Shown: positions 42,701-54,900 of the stretch, piece after piece
How positions within the stretch are numbered: position 1 is the stretch's first letter
Layout of the letters: each line of letters opens with the position of its first letter
Assembly (NCBI GenBank): GCA_035578175.1
Contig: JAQMRL010000022.1
Span: forward strand, 2,728,001-2,792,000
Reading direction: 5' to 3'
DNA: 64,000 bases
DNA from: Catonia carolina
Taxonomy: Eukaryota > Arthropoda > Insecta > Hemiptera > Achilidae
Program-made: the position numbers and the translations under genes
Notes under the pieces: generated by a model
What the model saw: only the letters and a program-made list of their open reading frames with translations
What the model was told of the DNA's origin: nothing
The model's database searches: none

Positions 42701-45700
42701 CTAGAGATCGTGGTTGGAAATCTCCGTTTTAGATGAAGAAACAAAATGAGATCAAGCAACCCACCGTAGTTAGCTGCTGAAAAGTTAGGAGATACATAAC
42801 CTCAAAATTTAAAAAAAAACCAGCAATAATAAACAAGTAAAAAGTCATAACTTAATTTTGTTTTAACAAATTATTATCTAAAATTTTAAGAAGTAATTAG
42901 AACATATCAATTTTTATTTGACGGAAGTTGTTTTTGTGTTGTCGGTAACTCACGAATTTGCATTGGGTTACTACACTTTTTACTGAGTTGCCTTGTAGAG
43001 ATGTTTTTTATAAATTCTTGGTAGGAAAAATAAGAAATAAATTTGAAATGGAAAAATTTATTTTTTCCGCGTTATTTCAACCGACAATTTGCATAAAAAT
43101 TATAGTTTAATTGTAATAAAATCTGTTCACACGTTACACCAGCAGAAATAAAATTTTTACTGTATTTATAAAAATATCTCGTTTAATTTACTTGGTTTTA
43201 CTCATGGGTTACCACGAAACGCCAAGAAAGTAGGATTTTAGTAGCTGAAATGAGGTTTTTAAGAAGGGTGAAGTGCTCGTCGAAGCTGGATCTAATATAC
43301 TGTCACCGACGACACGTGGCAAAACCTTGTTTGGAAAATTGGTGGCCCTGAAAAGGGGCGTTGTTGGCGGTTGGAAGCGACGAGCCGGTGTGGTAGAAGC
43401 GGAGCCCGAAGAGCGACGGCTCGGCTACCGGTTTCAGGCCTAGCCTTCCCTCAGCGGCAGTTGGAACCCCACTGCAGCGTGACAGTGGTGGCTCCCAGAG
43501 CCCCGCAGAGTCGGGTCGGCGTAGGCCGTCTGCCGATAGCGCGGCCGAGGCGGTTCTCTCCGGGTCGGTGAAGGCTGACCGATGCGGGATTTTAGCGTGC
43601 ACCACCGGTAGCGTAGACCAGGGATGGTGCGTCTGGTCTCGGCTGGGCTCTTCTTCTTCGGTCTGGAGCTCTTCTGGTGTCTTCTCCGGTTGAGTGATGA
43701 GTGAAGAGTGACTCTCGCGGGCCAGGGCTCTCGCTTAAATCCCCCTCCGGCGAGTCCACTTCAAGGTGAAGGGGAGGCGCTGTAGACTCTGCGCGTCTGT
43801 AGCGCAACTCGCGGTAGGCAGGTAGTAGGAGCGTCTGCAGGCTCTAATGTTGGTAGGGGAGTCGGCGACAATACTAATAACAAGGGAATTCGATCTGAGT
43901 TGGGTGTATTTAGTCTGAATGAAAACCGCAATCAATGGAGGCAACATTTGGAACGGATGCCAGAGAAGAGAATACCATTCAAAGTTACGGAATATGGACC
44001 AGTGAGAAGAAGGGAGGTGGTCGAAAGACCACGAAGAAGATGACAGTAATCGAGATGTTGTACGGATTGGAATATCTCGTGTTTGTGTATATGTGTAGGA
44101 GTGTAGGATTGTTTGTGAGTTCTGAACAGGCTTATGCCTAATCCTTGATAGTAAGAAGAAGAAGAAGAAGAAATTTTTTTATTAAAAAGTTACTTATTTA
44201 CCTTCGATCTTGTTCCGTTTGCTTCTTGTGAACAAAACACATGTCGTACTCTGGTGCCTCCGCCACACGTCACTGTGCATCGTCCCCAATCTTCAGTCAT
44301 CCATCTAAAATTTTGACAGATAGAATTAGCATGTAATCAATAGATACAACTAATTAGCATGTAATCAAAAGCAAATTTTTGTCATTAAATCTGTGTTACT
44401 TAATTTAATTGTTATCTTAATTAAATAGATGCGTAGAGAACTCTTTAAATATAATAAACATCTATTATAAAAATACCACAGTACTAAAAACTTTTTTTTT
44501 ATAAATGTATTTTATTTATGAATGAATGGAATCAAGGATAGGAATTGCAAGATCGTCATTTGTGTCACTAAAAAAATTGCTGTGTAGTAGGGATCTTGGT
44601 ATTGAGTTCACAATGAGATGCTGCGATGTTATATCTTCTCTGTTCTGTTGTACGGGATGGAGGCATGGACACTCAAAAAGATGCATTTAGAGAAGATACA
44701 AGCTTTTAAGATGTGGTGCTACCGCAGGATGTGGCGTATTTCGTGAACAGACAGAGTAACAAATAGAGATGTGTTTGATAAAATGGACAAAGAATGTGAG
44801 TTGGTTGAGACAGTGGAGAGGAGAAAACTTCAATATCTTGGACAAATGATTACAATTAACCATGGATGGGAAGATAAAGGGCAAATGGAACCTTGGTAGA
44901 CGTCGGGCGTCCTGGCTGAAGAACCTGAGAGACTGGTTTGGTTGCAGTAATACGGAATTGTTCCGTGCAGCAGCGAATAAGGTTCGCATAATGATGATGA
45001 TTTTCGACCTCCGATACGAGAGAGACTTTAAGAAGAAAAAAGCTTTATGTTTGTGTTTGGTTTTTGTTATTAATTTTATTTTTAAAACATGTAATTAAAC
45101 ATCGATAAAGATTGAAGAGGGCTGAGGAAATTGGAGGGAATTTGAGAGATTTAAAGATGGGCCAACTCTGCAAGGCAGCAGGGATAAATGAAGAAGAAAC
45201 AATTTACGCACATTATTCTACACTACGTTAAAAATAATATCCTAAATGAGGATTAAAAAAACCAAGATTTAATACTGTTAGATTTGTAAATTAAAAATCT
45301 CTTGCAAAATGTAAGCCGTACAAAACACACACAATGTGGTGTTATTTGTGTAATTTGGTAAATCAAATTTAATTCAAATAAAAACCAACAATATAGGATT
45401 TATAATAAAAAAATCTGAAGTTAAATTGTAAAAGAGATTTTAAAAGAAGAAGTTAATGAAAAACACACAAAAAAATAAATAACTGTGAAAAATAAATAAT
45501 AAAAATGAAATTGTGGAAAGCGTTATGTAGTTATTAAATTAATCTAATGTTGACAATAAGTTGAAAGGTTTAATAAAAAAAACTAAAACAAGGAAAAGAA
45601 TATTTTTCAAAATGGTATTCATAAATGTAAAAATATCGTAATACAGTACTGAAATAATATTTTAACATTTTGCAAGAAGGAAATGGTTCTTTTAAAAGCA

Positions 45701-45923
45701 TTAGTGAAATAAGGGGAGGTTAAAAGTTAAACATTTAATATATTATTTATTATGCTAATACCTTCCACTCCATTACTGAATGCTATTTGACCATTCATTT
45801 TTGTATTAATATGTTGTTCTGAAATGTCAGTTTACGTGCCAGTTGAAATTTTGTTTGGGTAAAATATTCTAAAATAATAATCGTTAAAATATTGTCAAAA
45901 TACCGTGTTGTGTGTGTGTGTGT

Positions 45924-45987
<64 letters not shown>

Positions 45988-48900
45988 CAGAATTACAGAA
46001 GTTTTTGTTATTCAGTTATTCTAAAAAGGAGGCGAGAAAAAAATAAGGAAAAATCTCATTATTATAATGAAGCTTATAACTAACCCTTCCTCCATTCTGA
46101 AAGTATTTCGTCAAAAAAAAAATAGCATTTAATGATAATGCTATTATACTGTCATAATACACTTGATTCAGGTTAACATTAGCCTATCTTTACTTATTTC
46201 ATAATAGTAAATATAATGCATTTAGTTTATTAATTTAACACAGACGGCAAAACACTTAAAAAATTTACAAGATAAGACCTCAATTTAAATAGAACGATCC
46301 AAAAAAATTTTTTTATTTATTTAAAGTCGCATCAACTGCTCGGTCATTAGCGACTACGGTGGGTTATAACTGCAGGTTTTTATTTGTGAAAATTTCCAGA
46401 CCCTGACCGGGAATCGAACCCGGAATCTCCACGTGGTAGGCTAGCGCGCTACCACTACGCTACGGAGGCTGCCCAATTTTTTTTAAAAATTAGGCGGCAA
46501 TTTTTTAAATTTTAATTTATCATTTTGTTTTGTCTATCCGTCACACCCAGATGTCAGAAACTACAAGAGGTAGTAACAAACGGCTTTTGGATTCGTAATC
46601 TACACGTAAAGGTAGTGAGCATAAATTAAATTTGAAGTTCCGGTTTTGATCGGAAGTTACCCAAAACTGGAAGTCAAAGAAATAAAGTCAGACGATACAA
46701 GAGATAGCAAAAAACGGTTTTCGGATTCGTAATCTACACAAAAAGTTATTGGGCCTAAATTGGGTTTGATGTTTCGGTTTCAACCGGAAGTGGCCCAAAA
46801 TGGAAAGTCAAGAAATCAAATTAGAAATTTGGAAACAAAAGGATTGTCATTCAATTTTTCTTAAAGAGTAGATACAGAAATCACTAATGGTCCTTGCCAT
46901 AAGTTTTAAAGGTAAGCCTTTTTAAAAATTTTCACCAGCCATGAGACGCGTCATCTCAGGAAAGGAATTTTTTTAGAATAATTTAGTTTAGTGGTTTATT
47001 AGTTGGTGGTAGCCTCTTAGAGTTTCCTTGTTTTTTTCTTAGAGATCTTTTGATGTAGGAATGCTATAAATACAAAAAAAAAAAAAAATACGATTAAAGT
47101 GAAAACTATGAAGCAGTTCACTGTATTAGTACTTATAAGCAGACAATATTTGATTTCGAAACAGTAGGTTAAGTTAATATAGGAAGACATTTTTGCAGGA
47201 CGTTTTCCAAGCCAAAAATTGTTAGATATTCGTAATTTATTGACTAAATTAAAGAAGTAAGCTAACTTACAATAAAATTAGGAATGCAATAAATAAAATA
47301 AACAATAAATAATTTTGATTTAATTTGTGTATAAGGTCTCATCGTTCCCCTTATGATAGTTTTGCATAATCTTTCAAACAGTGAGTGTTTTATTTTAATT
47401 TTAAATTGTTATTTTAAAAAGAAATAATTGTGTTAGATAATTAAAACAAAATACGGTGTTTTAATCTGCAGTGACATTCATTGAATTATATGTTAAAATT
47501 TACAGTAAATAAATATAAATAATACGTGTACTTAGTTAAACTATATTACAAGGTTAAAAAATTAAAAATATAGAAAAACTTTTAATTAATAGTAAATTAC
47601 TTTGGAGGGCAGCGATGTGTGTTACATTCCACTAGCTGAGCGTCTGGTTGTTGGGCTGCGTTACAAAGCTGCGAATCAACTTGTGTTCCCGTCAGTCGGT
47701 TTTTGCACACAACCGTTGACATTTTATATCCTGAAAAAAGAATTAAAAAGAAAATTAAATTATTTTAAAGCTTGTCTGAAATGGGGTAGAAAAATGTTCA
47801 CAAATTTTATTTTTAACTCCATAGACTGTCTAATACATTTAGAATATTTATTTCTTACCGTAAAGAACTCCCTGCATTTTTCTTTTAGAATTACTTTATT
47901 AATTTAAACTTAATTTTAAACAACCACAAACAATTTAAACTTAAAAAATGTGTAACAAATGTATACTTTTTAGAAATTCGAAGTATACTTAAAGTAGACT
48001 GTTCCTCTCACCCCAACCCATGAAGTAAAAAAAAAAGAAAATGTGTATTAAACGCGTAAAAATAATTTTATTCTCTTTTTCTTACATAAAATATAAAACT
48101 TATATCAGAGAGATTAAATTATGTGTATTATAAAGTTCTTATTTTGGAATTATATCGTCTTTCAAACTGTCTAAAATATTTCCTTTTTTATTAATTTCAA
48201 GGGTTTTGTAGCTTGTAAATTATAATTATAAATTTTAATGAAATTATTTGTATTTTAAAATTTTTATAAAAGTTGATGATACTGTCTTTATTTTTAGTTG
48301 GTCTAACATATACTTATGCTTAATTTCACTCGTTTGTTTACTAATCATTACTTTAATACTAACTTCTGTGTTGAACTTTAAGATTTTCTACCAACTTACA
48401 ACCTTTAGACTTTTCGAACAAATTCTACCAATGTGGGTGGTTTGTAATTAGTGAAAAATTAAGCTCTGAGAATCAATACAGGTGCTGTAAAAACCACTTC
48501 TACTGCCACATTCAGAATGGTATGAGAAACTTGACGATCGAAACAGAAACTACTGTGTCACTTGTACAACTTGAGAAGTTAGATTGTTTATTTGACACCT
48601 TTTACCAGAATTCATTACAAACTAATAGACATCTTTTTAGAGTAATAACCGTTAAATGTAGTAATGAACACCTATCATCATCATTAATATGCATTGTGTG
48701 TTCCTTTGAAAATGTCTGTTATAAAGATCTTTACGAGTATTTAGTATTATTAAATTACTGTTAATCAATTGACAGATATGGTACAGAGTACAATAAAGAC
48801 TTTTCGTTGATGAAAGTGTTGTATGCGTAAGAGTAAGTGCCGTTACGTGTTATATGACAGTGGTAGTCGATGCTCGATAAATCTAATAAAAAAGTGACAA

Positions 48901-51900
48901 TGAGAAGTAAAGTTTTAAGAACTTATGAAGGCATTTCATGAAGGCATAGGCCTTAGTACTTTCATAGCAATTTGCAATAAACTATATTTTTGTTACATAG
49001 CACATTAATCCACTAAGCTCTTCAATTGCTATTTCATACGTATGCAATATCTACTACTTGTTATTAACTACGGCGACTTTTACTAAAAACAGTACTGTCG
49101 TATAATTCAGTTGGTGCTTACTAAGATTTATTTACATAGCGTAAACGTGTGTATTAAAAGTTAATTTATAGGTGAATGAACACATAAATTATATGATAAT
49201 AATTAGATCGATGGCGCAACGATAGAATTTTAGACTCCAAAAGGTCTTGAAATCTTTCTACATCTTCAAAATCCCAAAATTATTGACTGATGTTTAATCA
49301 ATCTGTGGTCACACAGTATTATGTAGTCCAATTACTTAATCAGTAGTTATGTCGATTAATAACTTAAAAAATCCTTAAGGCAGGAGTTTAAAAAATTAAG
49401 ATTTTTTTCCATTTCATGTTTGGTTTAAATTTATTTAACCAACAGTATAAGCGATTATAGAGGAATGCGAAAGTTTTGAAGGTTTTCAATGAGTAAACAT
49501 TCCCAGATCCTGCCGAGATTTAAACCCAGGACCTTTTGATTTGCAGTTCAGCGTAATATAAACCACCACTTCATGCCTTGGCTCGTTTATCCTAATAAAC
49601 AGTACATCTAGGGGCTTAGAAAAATATTTCGCTAACCAATCGATTAAGAGAAAATTGCACAGAAAACTTAAAAATCTATGTTAACAGATATTCATCGAAT
49701 ATAAACAAAAAGTAATAGAAAACTACATTCTCCACATATTTAATTATGCAGTATTTTTTACTTAGACTAATGCTTACGGAAATATTTACGATATTATGTT
49801 TTGGTTTCCACACAAACTCCTTGTCCCCGAGATACAGTTTTGCTTTTAATGAACTTGTTTTTTTTCATTTTCTATCGAGAACCTAAGTAGGGTACGTACT
49901 AAGTATGGCTTAGGCCGTAAAAAAACTTTATGGACGCTAGTGCGTTAATGAGCAAATATACCATTCTTGGCATCTCTAATGCAGATTGGCACGGAGACAT
50001 GAATGAATTTTTAAAAATCGCTTTATAACGGTTACCTTAATAATCTTTTTCCTGTAAGAAAACTGATAAAAATGTGAGCAAAAACATACATAAAAGTAAC
50101 AATAAAGTTGGCAAGTGATGATACTAAACTAATATATAAATAATCTGAAAAAATATACTTGAATAATATTCTTACTGACTGCCTCCGCGGTCCAGTGACT
50201 AGAGCGTTAAACTGCTCTGCACTGCAAAACCTAAGATTCCGGGTTCGATTACAAAATAGGATTTGTAAGTTTTTGTCATCAGTCTCTCGACTGGTTTGAT
50301 GCAGTTCTGCAGGCTGCAACACCCAACATCTTTTGTAATTTGCTTTAAATATTCTAACCTAATAAGGGGAGGTAACTCCCCTACAATTCACTCCCTCAAT
50401 ATTACCCTCCATTATTGATAGAGCAATACTTGGATGTTTTAAGATATGCCCCACTAGCCTATACCTCCTTCTGGTAAGATGTTCCCATAAATTTTTTCTT
50501 CCATCCACTTATCTAAAAACCTCTTAATTACTTATTTTGTCCACCCACCAAATTTTTAACATTTTTCTATAACACTACATTTCAAAAATCTTTCCTTTTT
50601 CTTTCTACAACTCCTATCACCCACTTTTGCTCCCAACATAATAATCCAAACATTGTGTTATAAGAAACATTTTTTATGTAAGTTTATTGTAAGTTTGTTA
50701 CACTTTAAACCCATCGATAGTGTACCATCGTGTAGAGCCTACTTCAAACCCACAGAATCATCAAATAACCAGTCTCTTGGTCTGACTTTCTTTAAAAAAC
50801 TGAAATAAATTGGACTACATTCTTACATATACTACATCAGTGGGGAGTACATCGTAAATTATTAAAAAATCTGGGATCCGGGTTTGATTCCCGATCAGAT
50901 AATTTACGAACTTCTTCCGATAAATGGTTATTTTTATGACATCACAACACAAGAAAAACTGGAAAATTTTGAAAATACTGTATTATACAGAAAATAGATC
51001 CTACGTCAAAACGCTGAACTTAAGCTGTTTTACAAAACAGCTCGACAGAATTTCAATAACAAAAAATACTAAAAAATAGTTCATTTATAAATAAAATTTT
51101 CATTACAAAAACTGTTGCGAACAGACAAAAAAATGACTTGAAACACTTGAAACGTTTATAAAGAAATGTAAAATAATAAAATAAAGATATGATATGGAAT
51201 GGAATAGAAACAGTATCATAAGAGCAATATATCAAAGTATTTTCTATATTGGAAAATGAACCCTTTCTATCTTTTTGAGTGTGGAGAATTAATTTATTGG
51301 GTTTCCTTTGAAGAAATTCTATCAAAAGAAATAAATCGACTTTAAAAGAAAAATGTTCATGAATAGCGAAGCAGCCTTTAACAAAATATAATCACACTTT
51401 AATTCAAGAACTAGAAATTATAAATATTTCTAAAAATAAAACTGAAATATTTTTATTATAAAAATTTTAAACGGAATTAGAATGAAGGGATACACATTTA
51501 AATGAGGTCATAAATAAACATTATTTTATTATATGTGCACTATTTTACTTTGAATCTATCATTTCTGGTAAGCTGTAACATCTTATTCTATTATACTCAA
51601 ACTGCATATTATTATCTTCATACGCGAATGAAAATACTACAGATACATTTCAACTGAAAAATTCTTCTTCTTTTAACTTTATAACAGCTATTTCTTCAAA
51701 GCATACGTTTAGTTGAGAGATCAGAAGTAAGGAATATAAAAAATATTTTACTGCGCACTGTATTTCAATGCAATAATTATATTTTTATTATTCGTTCCAG
51801 TAAAAAATGAATAATCTAAAAGGAAATACACATGATTGTGCATACTGTCTTTTTCACTTTATTTGTTTTATTTTATAACTGTGCAGTTTTGCACAACCAG

Positions 51901-54900
51901 TGAATATGCATACAGTATAAAATCCTATATTACTATTATGTAAGTTTCTTGTATGTCTAACTATTCCCGTAAACGTCTCTTACGATTTTCCTGAAAATTC
52001 ATGTATAGGGGTTTTAAGCGTCTACAAATCGGTTGCCGGTCGCATTGGCGCAGTTGGTAACATGCTCGCCTCTCATCATGCGGTTTTGGGTTCGAATCCC
52101 ATTCAGGCACAGGATATTTTCATACGTTACAAAAAATCATTTCATCCTTCACCGTCTGCATTAGCAGTAATTGCAGAACAGTCGAACGTTAAACAAAAAA
52201 AAAAAAAACAAAAAAATTACAAATCGGTTGCATATAGGTTTCATATTTGAAAAAAAATCGTTAGCTCGCTTAATTAAGAAATATAATTAGAACATGCCGG
52301 CCGCATTGGCGTAGTTGGTAACGTGCTCAACTCTCATGCGGTCGTGGGTTCGAATCCCACTCAGGCACGGCATATTTTCATATTTTCATACGCACTGGAT
52401 ATTTTCATACGTTACAAAAAATCATTTAATCCTCCATTGTAAACAGTTACACCCTAACGTCGTCGCTAATGGCCGTTGGAGTTGATGCGACGGATAAATA
52501 AATAAATAAAAAGAAAATTAGAATATAGGCTGGGTACAGATGTGTAAACAATAACAGATGATATAGTAAACAAATGCAATAAACTATATTTTTTTTTTTT
52601 GTTTAACGTCCGACTGTTTTGCAAATTTCTGCTAATGCAGACGGTGAAGGATGAAATGAATTTTTTGTAACGTATGAAAAAATGCCATGCCCGAGTGGCA
52701 TTCGAACCCAAGACCGCGTGATGAGAGGCGAGCACGTTACCAACATCGCCAACGCGGCCGGCACAATAAACGATAAACAGATGATGTAGGAAACAAATAC
52801 ACGTCGTTTTAAATTTAAAGACTACGTCAGAATTCCTTCAATGGCTTTTCCATTATCAACCCATTGTATTATCATTCTTATCGCAAATCGGTCATATAAT
52901 CTGCAACCTAGAGGCTCGGTAGCCCGGTAATATTTTAAAACATGATATTAGATATTGAAGGAGGACACCACTCATTAGTAGGACTCCCGCAGTTAATTAC
53001 TAAAGTTAGCCTTTTGACAATATAATAATTAACATTTTAATTATTAATAAAAATTTTAATTACTTTTTTATGTTTCTATTAAGTTTAATAAAAATTTTCT
53101 TTTCTTTTTCAATGTGTAATGTGGACTATATTAAGTTAACCCACGTCTCTGCTCCACCTCCTGCTGAGCTGACGATACGGATTGCCTAGTAAATGTGGAG
53201 AACTTAGTTCGCGAATCAATGGGTTGGAGTTATTATGTAATTTTTATTTAAAGAGCTAATAAAATTATTTACAGAGTATTTTAGTTATTAAAAGAGTTGT
53301 CGTGTATGGTGTCATTAACAAATGAGATTTTTAGGTCGGAGTGACGTGTATGATTTGACACAAAAATGGAGCATTAACTAGTGTACAAATTAATTTTGAT
53401 ACAGTTAAATTATTAATAGATATTAAATTATACAAGGTAACTTTCAATATTTATATACAAATTCGATTACATAAACAAATAATTCAGTAATGAGTTTATA
53501 GAAAACAGGTGACGATAAGATTTTAATCTTGTATTGAAACGTATGAACAAAAGACCGCAATTTATCATCTCTATCAATAACGAACACTATTATTCCATTT
53601 TCAGTGGTAACAAAATATAATTATGTAATATTTACATTACGCTTTATGTTACAGGAACTTTGCAATGCGGATATAACATATTTAGTACAATCTATTGTAC
53701 GGTGAACTAACAAGTTACTTGCTGCAAACCTGATGGAATATTCACAATATTGTATGTACATCATGAAATGTAGGTCTGTGTAGGACAAAGGCTGAAAATG
53801 TTATATCTGTTAATTGTACATTGAATATCGCTTTGTAAATAACTTCTGGTGCCGGTTATAATGGTAGAGATTATGTGACGTGGTGGTGAACGTAGTTACA
53901 GGTATAATTTCGTTCGACTAAGTATTCACTATCAAGTGACAATCACAACTGACGCCAAACCTAATATTCATGTAATGGAAAATAGTATAATTGATAGAAG
54001 CTTCTAATAATATAATATGTTACTTTATCTACAAAATCTGGTAAGTTGTATTTAATTTGATTTATATGTATAAGTTAATAAAATATTCCTTTCTGAAATG
54101 AACTTAGGAAAATTTTGAAAGTAAGTCATCTAAATTTGTTTTCAAAATATAAAAAGAAGGAAACGAATTTAAACTACACAGCTATGTATGAGAACGTGCA
54201 TTTTCCTACAGAACCAATATAACGGATTTTTATTACGTACTCTTCTTTTTGCTTCAATTGAAAGTACAGCAGAACCTCTATATACCAAATATTTATTTTA
54301 AATTTTCTGACAAAAATTTATTAAGAATGAAGAAACAATAAAAATTACTAATCAGAAACAAAGCTAAAATTTATTCTAAATTTAAAAGAAACATTTCAAA
54401 TGGTATTTAAGAATGAATACAGAACCGTAATTAATTAGTAGAAACCAAGTCCATTATCGTTTTGACAAAGTAACTAAAACATTTTGACGATACAGTTGTG
54501 TGCCATAAACATCACGTCGGTTGGTGTAGCGGTATTGTGCTATGCTACGTTTTGACCTGCCAATTCAAGTGCAATAGCAGCATCTGCGTGTGACACATTC
54601 TTCTTTAATTTCCTTGGTATTTATATGTATCTTCGTTCCTGACCTTGGAAAAAATACCGTTATCGTTTAAATTTTGATGATCAATGCAGTCGCTTACGAT
54701 CTATTCTTGGAGGCAGTTTTTTTTTGCTTCTTCGCTGAAGAAGTTCTTTCTGTTCTTCATATTAAAGAACTGAATCTTGACATGAAAGCTTTCAATCAAA
54801 GTTTTATAGCACTTTTCCCCGTGTTTTGGCAATCGAATAAACAAAAAATTAACCTGTTTTTAGTCCAAGATGTCATGGTAACAATGAATCACTCCAGTTG

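Larger units (their letters stand above)
25989..44201 (-). other. Intron between exons C and D (18.2 kb)
   Basis: The longest intron. Repeats are listed separately: GC-rich LTR-like copy (27509), LINE fragments (29274, 35060, 37350, 37845, 43195), repeat copies (28505, 30703, 35885, 37489, 38455), the AAT microsatellite (36690), the TIR-bounded segment with SINE palindrome (40204-41434) and the solo LTR (43301). I see nothing recognisable in 26000-27500, 31420-35050, 36200-36680, 39270-40200 and 41440-43190. Confidence 0.75.
44305..47600 (-). other. Intron between exons B and C (3.3 kb)
   Basis: Holds a LINE remnant at 44600-45010, a GT/GA microsatellite at 45908-45984, a SINE at 46301-46474 and a repeat with a tandem dimer at 46525-46985. 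The rest is AT-rich without signal. Confidence 0.75.

Noticed and set aside
52035..52110. Possible tRNA genes at the heads of the SINEs
   Set aside because: A- and B-boxes are present, but the acceptor stems do not pair well and SINE bodies follow directly, so these are SINE promoters.
54267..54320. cagcagaacctctatatacc, like one Tigger-type TIR
   Set aside because: No matching inverted end was found within a plausible distance.
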